64,000 nt of DNA, from positions 46,123,593-46,187,592 of the forward strand of contig OZ024890.1 in assembly GCA_964017195.1 (NCBI GenBank), given 5' to 3'. Positions 1-11,500 of the stretch are shown here, in pieces; the first letter of the stretch is position 1; each line of letters starts with the position of its first letter. The translations under genes and the position numbers were made by a program. The notes beneath the pieces were generated by a model. The model worked only from the letters and a program-made list of their open reading frames with translations. It ran no database searches and was not told where the DNA came from. This DNA is from Siderastrea radians (Eukaryota; Cnidaria; Anthozoa; Scleractinia; Rhizangiidae).

Positions 1-700
1 CGTCGGCTGTTTTCTCAGGATATTCTTTCTCTTGTTATAGGTAAAAATTTTTTTGTCGTTTTCATCATCGACTCCGTGGTGATGATGTTGCTGCTGTTGT
101 CGTTATTGTTGTTGCTGTTTTTCACTATCAATGTTTACTTAAACTTTCGTTTCAAGTGAAAAGGTAAACGTTTTCAATCTGTCCTTCTATCTGAACTAGG
201 TCTTTGCTGCCGTCATAAAACGTGTGATTTTTCAGAAGAACTTGGTCCAAGATCTGATGGGTTGCTCTCAGTCTCCCGGGGCCTGGATACCATTGTGTTT
301 CCTTCAGTGATACCGTTCAGGCGATTTGCATCAGATGAGGCAACACCACTGATCAATGATCCTCGCTGGCTCTACTGAACCTTGGCTCAGTGCTTTTTAA
401 AGCACTAAAATAGGTCATTTTACGATATGTGTGACTATGCTGCAATGGGTTGATGTAGCAAGACCCCAATTCTTTTTCTTTTGTTGCACTATGCAAGTTC
501 GAATAATAATTTGCCTGTTAAAGCATTTGAAAAGAGATATCAAAATTATCGCGAGTGGATGTATCGATGTTTCCCCTAACATCCTTATCAAAACTAGATG
601 AAATGAAAATTGGAAGTTCAATGTCAGCTGTCGTCAAAAAGTGATAATTTTCAAACTACGTTTTGAATATTTTAGAGAGACCAATGAATCGCGGCAGGGT
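1..700. other. Intergenic sequence, no gene seen
   Basis: No coding region, RNA gene or clear transposon is recognisable here. A low-complexity stretch of GTT/GCT-type trinucleotides lies at about 75-120. The short open frames look like chance. Confidence 0.5.
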
Positions 701-711
701 GATAAAACCTT

Positions 712-1400
712 AGAACAATATCAGTAAAGGATCAGTGAAGGACCGCAAACGAAAATGCTGTAAGTGTAAGTAGGATCTAGTGAAACAGACCTAATCGGCC
801 AAAGAAATACTAAAGTGACAAACATAGCAGCAAGGCTGATCTGACTACGTAGCAAGAAATCAACACGACACTAATAGAACTTCAACAGAGCAGGGTTGCA
901 GCCGTAGACAGCTGTTTCGCTCTTCTTAGAGCTCATCAGTACGCCATGGCAAGATGGCGAAAACGCCGTGAAATTACCCGTGCACTCTATTAAAAGCCCT
1001 AAACGAGGACGCACGCCCACGGCCACCAGATCACGCCATCACGTGTCTTGGAAAGGTCGAGAGTCTAAGTGTCGTATTGATGTCTCGCAAAGCCAAAGAT
1101 AGGAAAAACAAAACCAACCTTATAAAGAAACATGGATAAAACCATGCTATAAAGTACAGCATATCGGATCTATAAAAACGTCCTCGTTTAGGGCTTTTAA
1201 CAGAGTGCGCGCGTAATTTCACGGCTTTTTCGCGATCTTGCTATGCCGTACTGATGAGCTCTAAGAAGAGCGAAACGGCTGTCTACCGCTGCAACCCTGC
1301 TCTGTTGAAGTTCTATCAGTGTCGTGCTGATGTCTTGCAAAGTCAAATTAATTTTTCTACGTAGTCTGATCAGCCTTGCTGCTATGTTTGTCATTTTAAT
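712..1400. mobile_element. Foldback element with about 200-bp inverted arms
   Basis: The sequence at about 818-1011 is repeated in reverse complement at about 1168-1399. It includes the stretches GCTCTTCTTAGAGCTC and AAAAGCCCTAAACGAGGA on the left and their complements on the right, separated by a spacer of about 155 bp. The outer left part (712-820) has no partner here, but it recurs in reverse complement at 4570-4690. No open frame of transposase size is present, so this is a non-autonomous foldback copy. A related phrase also occurs in the palindrome at 62.9 kb. Confidence 0.75.
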
Positions 1401-1419
1401 AAAACTTTTACTTCCAAAC

Positions 1420-2300
1420 AATCCTCTGTTTTTTTGTTTTTCGATTTTAAAATTTCATTTAGTCTTTATGATGATGCCACGAGAAACATCGAAAATTCTA
1501 CTCAGGTTTATTTTGATATTTTGTAAGTTAAATAATGTAAAAAAGAACGATTGCATTGCACAGGAGTCGAACCAGAGTCAACGGCTTTCTGGTCAGATTC
1601 TTACCCTAACTTTTCAAGTACATGAGCTGTATCCCTAACCCCCCACAAAGATCTAATCTTTCTTAATGTACAAGATAAAGTAGGTACCGATTGTGTCACT
1701 AGATCAACTGAGTCACTCCCTTTTGCTCTAACTACGACAAGAAAAGTCTTTTACTTGGAACGTTGTTTTCTCATGAAAATACCCACAGAAAAAAAGTAAC
1801 ACTGCTACTGAAATTATTACAAAATCATATTGCATTACTTACATTTTCGAAAGTGTTTCAAAATTGTCATTAAAAATCTAATGACGTATATACTTTGACA
1901 TACATTTAATGAAGTTATCTACGATTTCACACCTATCTAGTTAACGACGTCTTACAAATTCTGCCGTAAAGGTAGTTCAAATTTTGAGGGTCGAGTTGGG
2001 TAATTAACAAAGAACACGTGAAGAATTAATAGGAGTGGCGTAGATAGGCATAATATAAAAAAAGAAAGGTTTATTCGAAGAGAAAAGCTTTTCTCTCATG
2101 GATGCGCGTAATCTCCTTCTGAGACCTTAATTACTTACCATCGAAAGCGTCAGATCACGTGACTTGTTTTCCCAATGACACGCAAGCCAAAATATTTCTG
2201 AAGCTATAATGAAAGAAAGCCATCATCAAAGAAAAAAGCCATGCTTAAAAGGGAAAAAGGAAGCTACAAGCATCGGCGCTCTGGGTGAGATAAACATGTA
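1420..2300. other. Intergenic sequence, no gene seen
   Basis: AT-rich sequence without a convincing coding frame. Nothing identifiable was seen. Confidence 0.45.
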
Positions 2301-2309
2301 TCGTAATAT

Positions 2310-2603
2310 ACGCTCGCAAGAGAGGATGAAGGGAGAGAGCAAATCCCCCATACATGGGCCTCTTCCGATGAAAATTATTTGAAATCTATTACAAGTTCTG
2401 TGTCATAATGCGTGGTTATTTTGAAGACGACATCTCATTGGTCAGTTAGAATGTTGTCATGTAATTTCAGATTGTTGACATGGGAACGACAGATAAAAAT
2501 AACCTTCGCAGCATGGGTGCGAACTGATAATAATTTTCAAATAATTATCATGGGTCACGGGGATTCACTCTCTTACTTCATCCTCTCTTGATGCTCGCAG
2601 AGC
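2310..2603. repeat. Inverted-repeat element (about 290 bp)
   Basis: The left arm near 2310-2385 reads CGCTCGCAAGAGAGGATGAA and the right arm near 2530-2603 ends in its imperfect reverse complement. Internal parts of the arms (ATTATTTGAAA and ATTTTCAAATAAT) also pair. This is MITE-like in size. No target duplication was resolved. Confidence 0.55.
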
Positions 2604-3182
2604 TAAAATGAAGCCACAAATTCTTACATCAATTAGGCTTCCAGTTTTTTTTTCATTTGAACACTTCGATTCGTTAATTCATAATGCATGTATGGTTAAA
2701 ATGTTAGACAATGCTATTTATGTATTATTTGTAAATACAGGCCGGGCTTCAATTAATCTGCAAACAATAAAGACGTCTCGAGAGTCTGAAGACCAAGTTT
2801 CTTCTCAGAAGTAGATCGAAATTAGAAGGACCAAATGTAGCTAAATATCTTGCAGCATACCGGGACATTTTGTAAAGTTGTGACAAATCATTGAACTATT
2901 TCGTGATTAAGAGCTAGTGCCTAGTCCCGAACACAAAGAAGAAAAGAAAAAAGTTATCTCCGAAATACTAAAATCTCAAAAGTTGTACATTTTAATATTT
3001 CTTAGGCTTGGTACCCACTAACGACATAACGATCATAATCATAATAATAATCATAATGAAGCACAAACATAACGCCATTATGTCGCTTGTGTCCGAGTGG
3101 GAATATCTAAAACATAATCATAAATGCGCTAACGATCGACATAATCATAATCATAAGAAAATGAAGGGTGTCAGTAAAACGC

Positions 3183-3222
3183 CGACTCGGGGTCGGGTTC
3201 GGGGTCGGGGTCGGGGCCGGTC
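3183..3222. repeat. GGGTCG-type hexamer repeat
   Basis: Short G-rich array of GGGTCG-like units in the left arm of the surrounding TIR element. The matching CCCCGA array is in the right arm. Confidence 0.7.
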
Positions 3223-4442
3223 GGTGTGTCTTTTTTCAGTTTTTGATTTATCTGGAAATAGATTCCTTTTGGTCGAAAAAAGTATCTGTTGAGATAGAAC
3301 GGAAAATTCTTTTAAATAAATTGTGAAAAAATGTTACTGTGAATGTGACCTGAGCTTCCTTCGGTTGGCTTATTTTCCGGCAAAAATGGTGACGTGCACG
3401 TGGCAAATCGTGTCAAGCAAGTCTTTTCCGCGTTTTCCTTTCACGAACATGGCGGAAGGATGCAATTCTGGTAAGCAAGGAAATCCCATAGTTTGCTTGT
3501 TATTTGGGTCCATATCCTTCAAAAACTTGATTTGTGAAGGGAAAAGTAAAATAGTAAAATAAGCCGAAAACGCTTTTGTTGCAGGTGTAATTTTAAAGTT
3601 AGACAGTCTTGCTGGCAGGCACTGGAAGGGATATCGGCTAGATCAGGGGACCCTTGACGGAGAGAGGTTTAACGTTGGGGTTCCAGTTTTTGCATGCAAT
3701 AGTACCGGGTTCGAATCCCGATTTCAGCATTACAATTTTTTTCTTTATCAAATGAAAACCGTACTTAAGACGTTAAGTTCGTTCTGTATCCTCATAAGGA
3801 TGTTATCGAGTGGCACTAAGAAAGTTCTATTCCATAAAGTGCCAACCTAAACGCGGTCCTGGTTGCGGTGATGAACATGGCTGAAGAACTGCTGACAAAA
3901 AGTAGTACTGAGGAAAAATGTGTACTAAACTTTGCAGTGAATGAAAGGTAAAAATCGGTAGTTGTCGCACGAACGCGAGTCAAATACTTCAGTTCACCGA
4001 TTCCACAAAACTATCATGAACGTTGCTAGCTTGTCCGCTCAGGTTGTCAAAACGTCAGTCAATGTCATCACAAACAGTCCTTCTCAGGACTACACTCACC
4101 TGGACGATCATAATTTACCGACTTATGATGTGACTCCTGGTCTCAAACCGTTTATAGTCTGGTAGCTGGTTCATACGCACCACGAAACTTACAAAAATGT
4201 AAACATGACACGCTAACCATTCAATACCTTCAAGTAGGTGCGAAGTATTTCCAACTTTTTAGACCAAAGCTATAATTTGACCTTTTTTCTAGCGATTGGA
4301 TATTAGATTGGGGGTAGATCATGCGCTAGATCCTAGCTGCATTCCTTGCGTACCAGAATTGTATCTCCCCGATTTGGCCATCTTCATGAAAGGAAAGCGC
4401 AGGAATGATTGACTGCGTGACCGTTTTCGCGGGAAAATTAAT

Positions 4443-4695
4443 GAGCCAACTGAAAGAAGGCTGATCTGACTACGTAGAAAGATTTGACTCTGCAAGACAT
4501 CAGCTCGACACTAATAGAATAGATAAGTGTCGTGTTGATGTCTTGCAGAGTCAAATCTTTCTACGTAGTCAGATCAGCCTTGCTGCTATGTTTGTCATTT
4601 GAGTATTTCGTTGGCTGATTAGGTCTGGTTTACTAGATCCTACGTACACGTGCAGCATTTTCGTTTGCGGTCCTTTACTGATATTGTTCTACTGT
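4443..4695. mobile_element. Foldback element, second copy of the 0.7-1.4 kb family
   Basis: Sequence at about 4447-4500 pairs with 4520-4580 as a hairpin (GGCTGATCTGACTACGTAG against CTACGTAGTCAGATCAGCC). The following 110 bp match 712-820 in reverse complement. This is a shortened copy of the foldback described at the start of the window. Confidence 0.7.
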
Positions 4696-4854
4696 ACAAC
4701 TGAAAAAACCTTGTCACATGCGCAGTTTCATTTGTTTCATAGTTTTTTTAAAAAAGAAATTTTCCGTTCACGTAAACCGACAGATACTTTTTTCGATCAA
4801 AAGAAATCTATTTCCGAATAAATCGCAAAAGAAAAAAAAATTATAAAAAAGGTA

Positions 4855-4880
4855 CCCCGACCCCGACTCCGATCCCGACT

Positions 4881-4921
<41 letters not shown>

Positions 4922-4938
4922 TCCGACCCCGACCCCGA
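4855..4938. repeat. CCCCGA hexamer array
   Basis: About 13 tandem CCCCGA/CTCCGA/TCCCGA units. The opposite strand is a run of GGGGT motifs with four or more G-tracts and could form G-quadruplexes. Confidence 0.85.
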
Positions 4939-5262
4939 GTCGGCGTTTTACTGACACCCGAAAATGATCGACCATTCTTTTTTATGATTATGATTATGTC
5001 TTTGGTTATGGTTATGTCATCCTTAAGATACCGGTTCCCACTAGATCATAAGAACCTTAAGTTTATGGTTATGATTATGATTATGTTTATGATCGTTATG
5101 TTTCTAGTGGGTACCAAGCCTTAAGGTTGTAAGTTAATTAAAATATTTAATGGGAAAGTTTACCTCTTATGACCAAACGACTCTCGAACCGAGTTCTTTA
5201 ATTTTGCTTGGTTGGTTCTAAGTTTGCTGAACTTTTTAATAACTTGTTGAAAAGAAATGTTC

Positions 5263-6691
5263 ATCATTCATTCATTTCATCGATTTTCAAAAGCTTTTGA
5301 TACTCTAGAATGGAATTTCCTTTCTCAGTGTTTAAGTGCCTTCAATTTTGGTCTTGACTTTATGCGATGGATAAGAACTTTTTACAAGTAAACGCATTCA
5401 GAGTTGTGTGATCAATAATGGACTGTGTTCAGACTATTTCTATCTTACACGTGGTGTGAGACAAGGTGATCCTCTATCTCCCTACCTTTTTCTTTTAGCT
5501 GTGGAAACATTAGCAATAGCTGTTAGGGACTGAAAAATCCAATATAAAAGGCATCACAATAGAAGGTGAAGAAACAAAAATTCTTCAATATGCAGACGAT
5601 ACGACCGCTGTTCTCTCAGACACAAATTCAGCTCATGCATTCTTTAAGCTTTTGGATGAATTTGGGAATCTGTCCGGTTTAAAAATTAATAGTTAAGACA
5701 GAAGGAATGTGGATAGGGTCTTTAAAAAATAATGAAGAGAAGCCATTTGGAATCAAATGGCCCTGTGGTGCAACTGAAGCCCTCGGGGTCTTCTTTTGAT
5801 AGGATGATAATCAGTTATGTACAAAGAACTTTAATGAGAGACTTGACAGCATCAAAAAGCAAATCAGCATTTGGTCTTCTAGGGGACTATCCCTCTACGG
5901 GAAAGTGACTGTAATTAAATCGTTTTTAATACCTAAGTTCGTCTTTATTTCGTCTTTGTTACCTACTCCAAACAAATTCATTAAGGATTTGAATCAGTTA
6001 ATCTTTAAATTTCTCTGGAACGGGAAAGATAAAATAAGGAGAATATCTGTCATCAATAATTACGAAGAAGGAGGGGTTAAGATGATAGATGTTGAAAATT
6101 TTGCTCTTCAGCTGTAATTATGATGTTAAAGATCTCAGCATCAACAGTCAGTTCTACATGGAATTGCTACTTTAGTGGTCTAAGTTCCGCGATGATTTTG
6201 CCACCAAAAAGAATTGGTATGTCATTATTTGGAACAATCAGGCAATCAGAATAAATAATAAACCTGTCTTTTACAGGAAATACTATAGCTTCGGAATTCA
6301 AACTGTAGATGATCTTAGATTCGATCTTAGCAACACCGAATCTTATGAATTAATTGCTAAGAGTATAGAAAAGACAATTTTTCTTGAATGGGCAGGTCTT
6401 CGACACTCTATACCGTCATGGTTAAAAAAACATGGAAATGAAAGTTATACTTTAAATAATATGCACTTGAATTTGTCTTTCAAAACCGTGAACGGTGTTT
6501 TTGATACAACAAAGAAGAAATCCAAAGATTATTATGCTCTTCTAATTAGTAAAAAGGCACTTTCTCCGTGCAATGGGCAAAAGTTGAAATGTGAATTCGA
6601 TTTGTCTGATGACGAATTGAAACAAGCCTATTCTCTGCCCCACTCCATTGCTTTTGAACCCTACGTAAAGGCCTTTCAGTATCAGAGATAA
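5263..6691 (+). pseudogene. LINE reverse transcriptase remnant, upstream part
   Basis: Translated pieces in shifting frames show the RT fingers/palm motifs, the YADD box near 5590-5605, and downstream blocks at 5905-6117 (with IFKFLWNGKDKIRRIS) and 6461-6691. In-frame stops and indels separate them. The fragment starts inside the RT domain, so the endonuclease and ORF1 are missing. Confidence 0.8.
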
Positions 6692-6699
6692 AGTTTTAA

Positions 6700-7117
6700 G
6701 ATGGAATCCATCAGGAAATTGAGTAATCAGTGGGCAAAAATCTTGTACCAGAATAATTTAAAGTATATCGCATTCTTTTTTATACTTTTTAAAAGCTATA
6801 GACGTAATTAGTTATCTGTAATAACACCAAAGACAATTTCTTATGGGAGCCCGTAAAATTAAAATTCATATTTCACAGGAATTGTGTAAACACAGGTAAA
6901 ATAGATAAATTTTTATGCGTACGATTACATTTTGTGAAATTTGAAATTTATTTTCTCGGGCTCCCATAAGAAATTGTCTTTGGGGTTATTACAGATAACA
7001 AATTAAATCCATAGCTCTCAAAAATGTAAAAAAGAATACGATATGCTTTAAATTATTCTGGTACAAGATTTTTGTCTACTAAACTTCAAATTACTCAGTT
7101 TCCTAATGGATTCCGTC
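6700..7117. mobile_element. MITE with long TIRs and TTAA duplication, nested in the LINE
   Basis: Arms of about 155-160 bp pair (GATGGAATCCAT at the left end, ATGGATTCCGTC at the right). The innermost arm parts are TTATGGGAGCCCG and CGGGCTCCCATAA, with a spacer of about 100 bp. TTAA flanks both ends (6696-6699 and 7118-7121). Removing the 418-bp insert plus one TTAA rejoins the LINE protein to VLNSILYTN. TTAA duplications are typical of piggyBac-type elements; the class is inferred from that alone. Confidence 0.8.
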
Positions 7118-7528
7118 TTAAATTCTATACTTTATACAAATTATAAATTACACAAGATAGGTTACGTTGAAGACAATACTTGCTCCTTTTGTAAACTTGA
7201 ACCTGAAACACTGCACCATTTTCTTTTCTACTGCTCTTATGTTCGATTATTTTCGGATGAATTTGAGTCTTATTACTTAAGCAGAGCGAATCAGCCAGTA
7301 CGCCTTACTTTGAAAGACATCTGTATCGGAATAATAAGTTCAGGGTGTCCTTTATTGAACTATCTACTACTGATAGGAAAACTGTACTTATGGGATTGCC
7401 GAAGGAGCAACAAACTTCCAGATATAGCAGGATTTAAAGTCAAAGTTGACATCAAATACCAGATAGAAAAATATGTATGCACAAAAAACAATAAATTGGC
7501 TAAATTTGAGCGGAAATGGAAAAGATAA
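7106..7528 (+). pseudogene. LINE ORF2 C-terminal remnant
   Basis: Open frame downstream of the nested MITE. The apparent start codon lies inside the MITE arm. The real LINE sequence begins at VLNSILYTNYKLHKIGY and carries the Cys/His motif C-x2-C...H...C found at the end of L1/Tx1-type ORF2 proteins. Confidence 0.75.
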
Positions 7529-7821
7529 CTTTGAAGTATAGGTGCATTTATTGTAATTAGGTGTTATAAGTTGCTGAACTTTAAAGCCTACGGACTTGCA
7601 GGGGTGTGTGTGTGTTTACGATGTTTATCTGCTGTACAAACTATTATGTATCTTTGCGGTGGTATAAACTAAGTGCTTTACTACTTTTTTTTCTTTTTTA
7701 TTTACTTATTTATTTAATCATTTCTTTATATCTGTGTATAGTATAATTTGTATAATTTGAATTGTAAATGTTTTGTAAAAGCAAATAAACATCATTAAAA
7801 AAAAGAGAAAAAGAAATGTTC

Positions 7822-8217
7822 TGATTGATCAGTGCAAGCTACTTTATTCCATGACATTTGTCGCGACTTGACTTTATAACAGTCATACTTATTGCGCCAG
7901 TGGTTTGTTTTTTTTTCTCAATTTCTAAATGGTTGGCTGCTATATGTTATTTGTATTTGTTTAGAGAAATTTCATTGTACTATATTTAACCAAAAAACGC
8001 GAGGTAAATTTTTGATACGTACACAACAGTATCAATGGGAAACGGTTTCAGTTCGACAAGTTTATGATTGCGAGGAGGGAAAGCAAGATTGTGTCACTGT
8101 ACTTTAGTTTAACTAATCACCTGGTTGATGGTAATTCAATGATTGCAAACGAATCGTTGTAAAAACAAATCTAAAGAACACAAATCCGCGTGGAATTAGG
8201 GTGCTAATTTTAGGTAA
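7822..8217. other. Sequence upstream of the K2P exon
   Basis: No convincing first exon for the channel gene was found here. ATTTTAG at 8207-8213 could be a splice acceptor, but an in-frame TAA at 8215 conflicts with it for the channel reading frame. Confidence 0.4.
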
Positions 8218-8593
8218 GGCGGAAATGAGCCTTTGAAGTTAAGAGAAACTACTGAAGTTCTTTCAAATGTTACACTTCGTTTTTCCGCTATAATAGACCG
8301 CAAACTGTTCCGAAATCTGTTGTTATTATCTCTGACAACTTCTCTCTACATGGTTTTCGGCGCCCTTGTGTTTCAAACCTTGGAAAGTCGCCCTGGTGAA
8401 GTGCATACCGCTCGCAAGTTGACGAAGTCTCTTGAAAGAGACCTGATGCAAAAATACAACGCTACAATTCAAGAAATAAACAGAATTTTAGACCGAGTAA
8501 GGACGATTGCATACCACGAAAACGAAGCCATGAAGACCGACTGGACGCTTTATTCATCTTTATATTTTGTTGGATCAGTTATAACCACGATAG
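8218..8593 (+). CDS. K2P channel exon: TM1, cap and start of pore 1
   Basis: The open frame from the TAA at 8215 runs to the donor G|GTGAGT at 8593/8594. It encodes a basic N-terminal stretch, TM1, the helical cap (ARKLTKSLERDLMQKYNAT) and SSLYFVGSVITTIG. An ATG at 8225 is in another frame and hits TGA after three codons. The true start is therefore upstream in an unseen exon, or one base is missing here. Confidence 0.75.
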
Positions 8594-11500
8594 GTGAGTT
8601 CAAGTTGAAGGCAGTTACGTGAGAGATTCAATACTATGTTAAGACAACAGTGAAGTTGCCTCGCTAGTCACAACAGACTTGCTACTGAGAAAAAAATCTT
8701 GAAAAAAAAAACAAACACCAAGTTGAACATTTTTCAAGTCCTTGCATTAAACTGACTCTTAATTATTAAAGCGTGAAATTCAACTTTTGAAATCCTTTGA
8801 GATGTATATAATTTCTGCGGTTCTCTCTTTTACGATACCTTTCAAAACAAAATTTGGAAATTGTGCCCAGCTTCGTGAGAATGAAAGGTTTTTAAAAGTT
8901 TATTAAGTTATAAGATTTGCTATTTTTAATCTTCGTCGTAGCAAGGCAGACATTCTTCGCTACATCTACGCTCTTCACAAGAGCAAAAAACTCCGCGAAT
9001 TTGGGCAAGCAAATTCTTTAAATATGCACTAAACTATTATGAAAATGGTTTAGAGTTGAAAAACAAGGAGATTTGCAATTCTCTGTCTGCTAAATGTTGT
9101 CTGTTAAGACCGTATAGAACAAACTTGTAAATTTTTTATCATTATTGACAAGAATGGAGAAATAGCTAGCCGGGGTCTTAGCCATAATCGTTCTTAGAAG
9201 CCTAATTTTCTACTATTATTAAAACGTAACCGAGCAAATTTCGACTTTAAAAAGAATAAGCAAATAAAATGTGGATTTTTAGATGGACTAAAGGAAATGA
9301 TACCTCCACAAACGGTACGTAATTTTGGGTGAATTTGTTTTCAAAACATGGTTTTTAAACCATGAGCCGACTTCAAAGACTCGGTTCGTAAACATATAAA
9401 ATTCACAGCGGTAATTCCTCAACAACCACAAATTAAAAGTAGACACAAATTACAAGTAGACAGAATGTTACGCTACTTATTCGCTTTCAGTTCTTCGCCG
9501 TAAGCCTTAACTTGGTGGCTAACACGAAGTCTCTAAAAATGAAGAGAAAGTGTGTTTGCGTGGTATTTAAGAGTAACAGAAGAATGTGATAAGTTCACTG
9601 ATTAATTTTTGTATCAGTAAAGGGTAATAAAATACAGCTGTATTTGGCTGTCTGGTTGACTATGTTGGCAGTGTTGTCGTCGCCATTGTAGTGCATAATA
9701 GCAAAACTATAAGGTTTTATGTGGAATTCTTTAACCCTATTTAGACCGGGCTTTTTTAATTAAGTCCTCACGGACCGGGAAGCAGATTCCACCCCCCACT
9801 GAGATTGTTACAGATATGACAACGAACTTAGAGGGCAGATAGTACGTCCAAACCTCTTTCCTTTGAGATCCGCAACATGAGCCGGGGACATCATATGACG
9901 TAAGAATTGCGTCATGTTCTCAAACGGCAACCATCTTGGATCTGCCATCTAAGATTTCTTGATTTTTGGAAAATTACCTTCGAAAAGCACCAAAATTGAC
10001 CAAAAAGGAATTAAAAAATATGAAAATGATCTATAATCACAACTCATAATTTATTTTATTTTTAATTTATTATTTTTAGTTAAAAAGGGGAAAATTCAAA
10101 ATTCTGAAAAAACCCGCTTGTCAAAAAGTGGTTGCCATGGTAACTTCATTTGATGGACAAGGACTTACTTAGGAAAAGTCACTATGTTTGATGGTCTTAG
10201 TATGCATATTAAAAAAGTTATAAACGTCCAAAGTCCGTGTGGACAGAATCCGCCCACCCCCCCACCCTCCCCCCCCCGGGTAGGTCTGAATTGGGTTAAC
10301 TACGGGGGCGGCCCGACAACTGCGCCCGCGATACGAGCGGCAGTCAAAACCGTGGTGTCCTGTCAGTGTTCTCGGTTACGGTTCAGAATGCTACGACTGA
10401 AAACAGAGGAAACCCCAGTATTTTATGTCTGTAAGCAAAAGCAAGAGTTTATAGCGACTGAAGCTATATAGGGTTTTCGATCCATTCAAAGGCAGGGTAT
10501 TTTCCAATAGTATTGTATTGTTGCGTTTTCAAGAAAGGTAAAAATTAGTACGAAGATCGAAGCTGCTAGCGTTTGCGTTTTGTGTGGCTTGTGTTGGATT
10601 AAAAGTGTGCATTGTTTAAAGGGTAAGAAGAGTGACAAGACGACGACTAAAACCGTCTAAAACCGTAATATTACACCTTATATCAGAAGAGTTGACTCGA
10701 GCTGCTCTACTTCCAGCGGGCCCCACTGGGATCAGATTCGGAGAAACAACAACGCCATCATGAGAGCTACAAAACAGCTAATTCCAGTAAGACTTTTAGC
10801 GGTTTTGTATGATCTACAAAACAGAAGTTGAAGTGACATTAGCATCGTTACAAGTTGAATGGCGTTACGAGTGCTTGTTGAGAAAGAAAAAATTATCACA
10901 CTCAAATTTTCTGATTTAAGCCGCCCAAGTTTCTAAAGGCACGTTTACATAGCTTTAATAATGCAACTACCACCCAAGAAATAAGCTTATACTAAACAGC
11001 CGGATCATAAATTTTTTAATTGGTTTCTGAAGAACAACTTCATCTCTTAGAGTCGCCTGTGATTATCGGTTCTTCCTTTTTGCAACGAACCCGAACTAAC
11101 GCAAAGTTTTATAATTCCAAATCTCTTTCGGTACTGCGGACTGATGCAGGACCGCTTGACCTACATTTTGCTCTTTTAAAATTACTTTCAGTTCTCCTTT
11201 TTGAATAAACTCCTCCTGCCTGAATCCTAGAATAGTTCTCAAATTTGTTCCTTTTAATTATAACAGTTTAAATCTTCTTGAAATTTCGTGAGAAATTTCA
11301 CATTTGCCTCTCTTTGGTCTCTGTCTGTAAAAGTCGATTGATTTCACGTTTTGAAGGATACCTTATCTGGAGTGGAAATTGAAGCGAGAAAAAAATAAGC
11401 ATATCAATATTTGACTAAATAAACTTTGTTCCTGCAATTACCGTTCCAATCCAGTTAGTCAAGTTAATCACCCACTTATAAAGACGGGCTAGGTAATAAT

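Larger units (their letters stand above)
3005..5120. mobile_element. Non-autonomous TIR element, about 2.1 kb, Harbinger-like TSD
   Basis: The ends are inverted repeats beginning GGCTTGGTACCCACTA on the left and ending TAGTGGGTACCAAGCC on the right, flanked on both sides by TTA (3002-3004 and 5121-5123). A 3-bp TWA duplication is typical of PIF/Harbinger transposons, so that class is inferred. The arms are about 300-370 bp and carry CATAAT-rich runs and GGGTCG/CCCCGA hexamers. No transposase frame is present. A smaller foldback (4443-4695) lies inside. Confidence 0.65.
5263..7808 (+). mobile_element. 5'-truncated L1/Tx1-like LINE retrotransposon
   Basis: Degenerate reverse transcriptase frames run in order: DFQKAFDTLEWNFL near 5280, GDPLSPYLFLLAVETLA near 5465, QYADDTTAVL with the catalytic YADD near 5590, then a thumb/C-terminal region with KFLWNGK (about 6010) and a cysteine motif CSFCKLEPETLHHFLFYCSY (about 7175-7240). 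The copy ends in an A-rich tail after AATAAA. A 13-bp direct repeat AAAAGAAATGTTC (5250-5262 and 7809-7821) flanks it, as expected from target-primed insertion. Several stops and frameshifts make it inactive. A MITE interrupts it at 6700-7117. Confidence 0.85.

Noticed and set aside
3004..5123. CRISPR-like or prokaryotic interpretation of the hexamer arrays
   Set aside because: No spacers are present and the arrays lie in eukaryotic transposon arms.
8225..8236. ATG as start of the K2P protein
   Set aside because: It is out of frame with the channel and reaches TGA after three codons.
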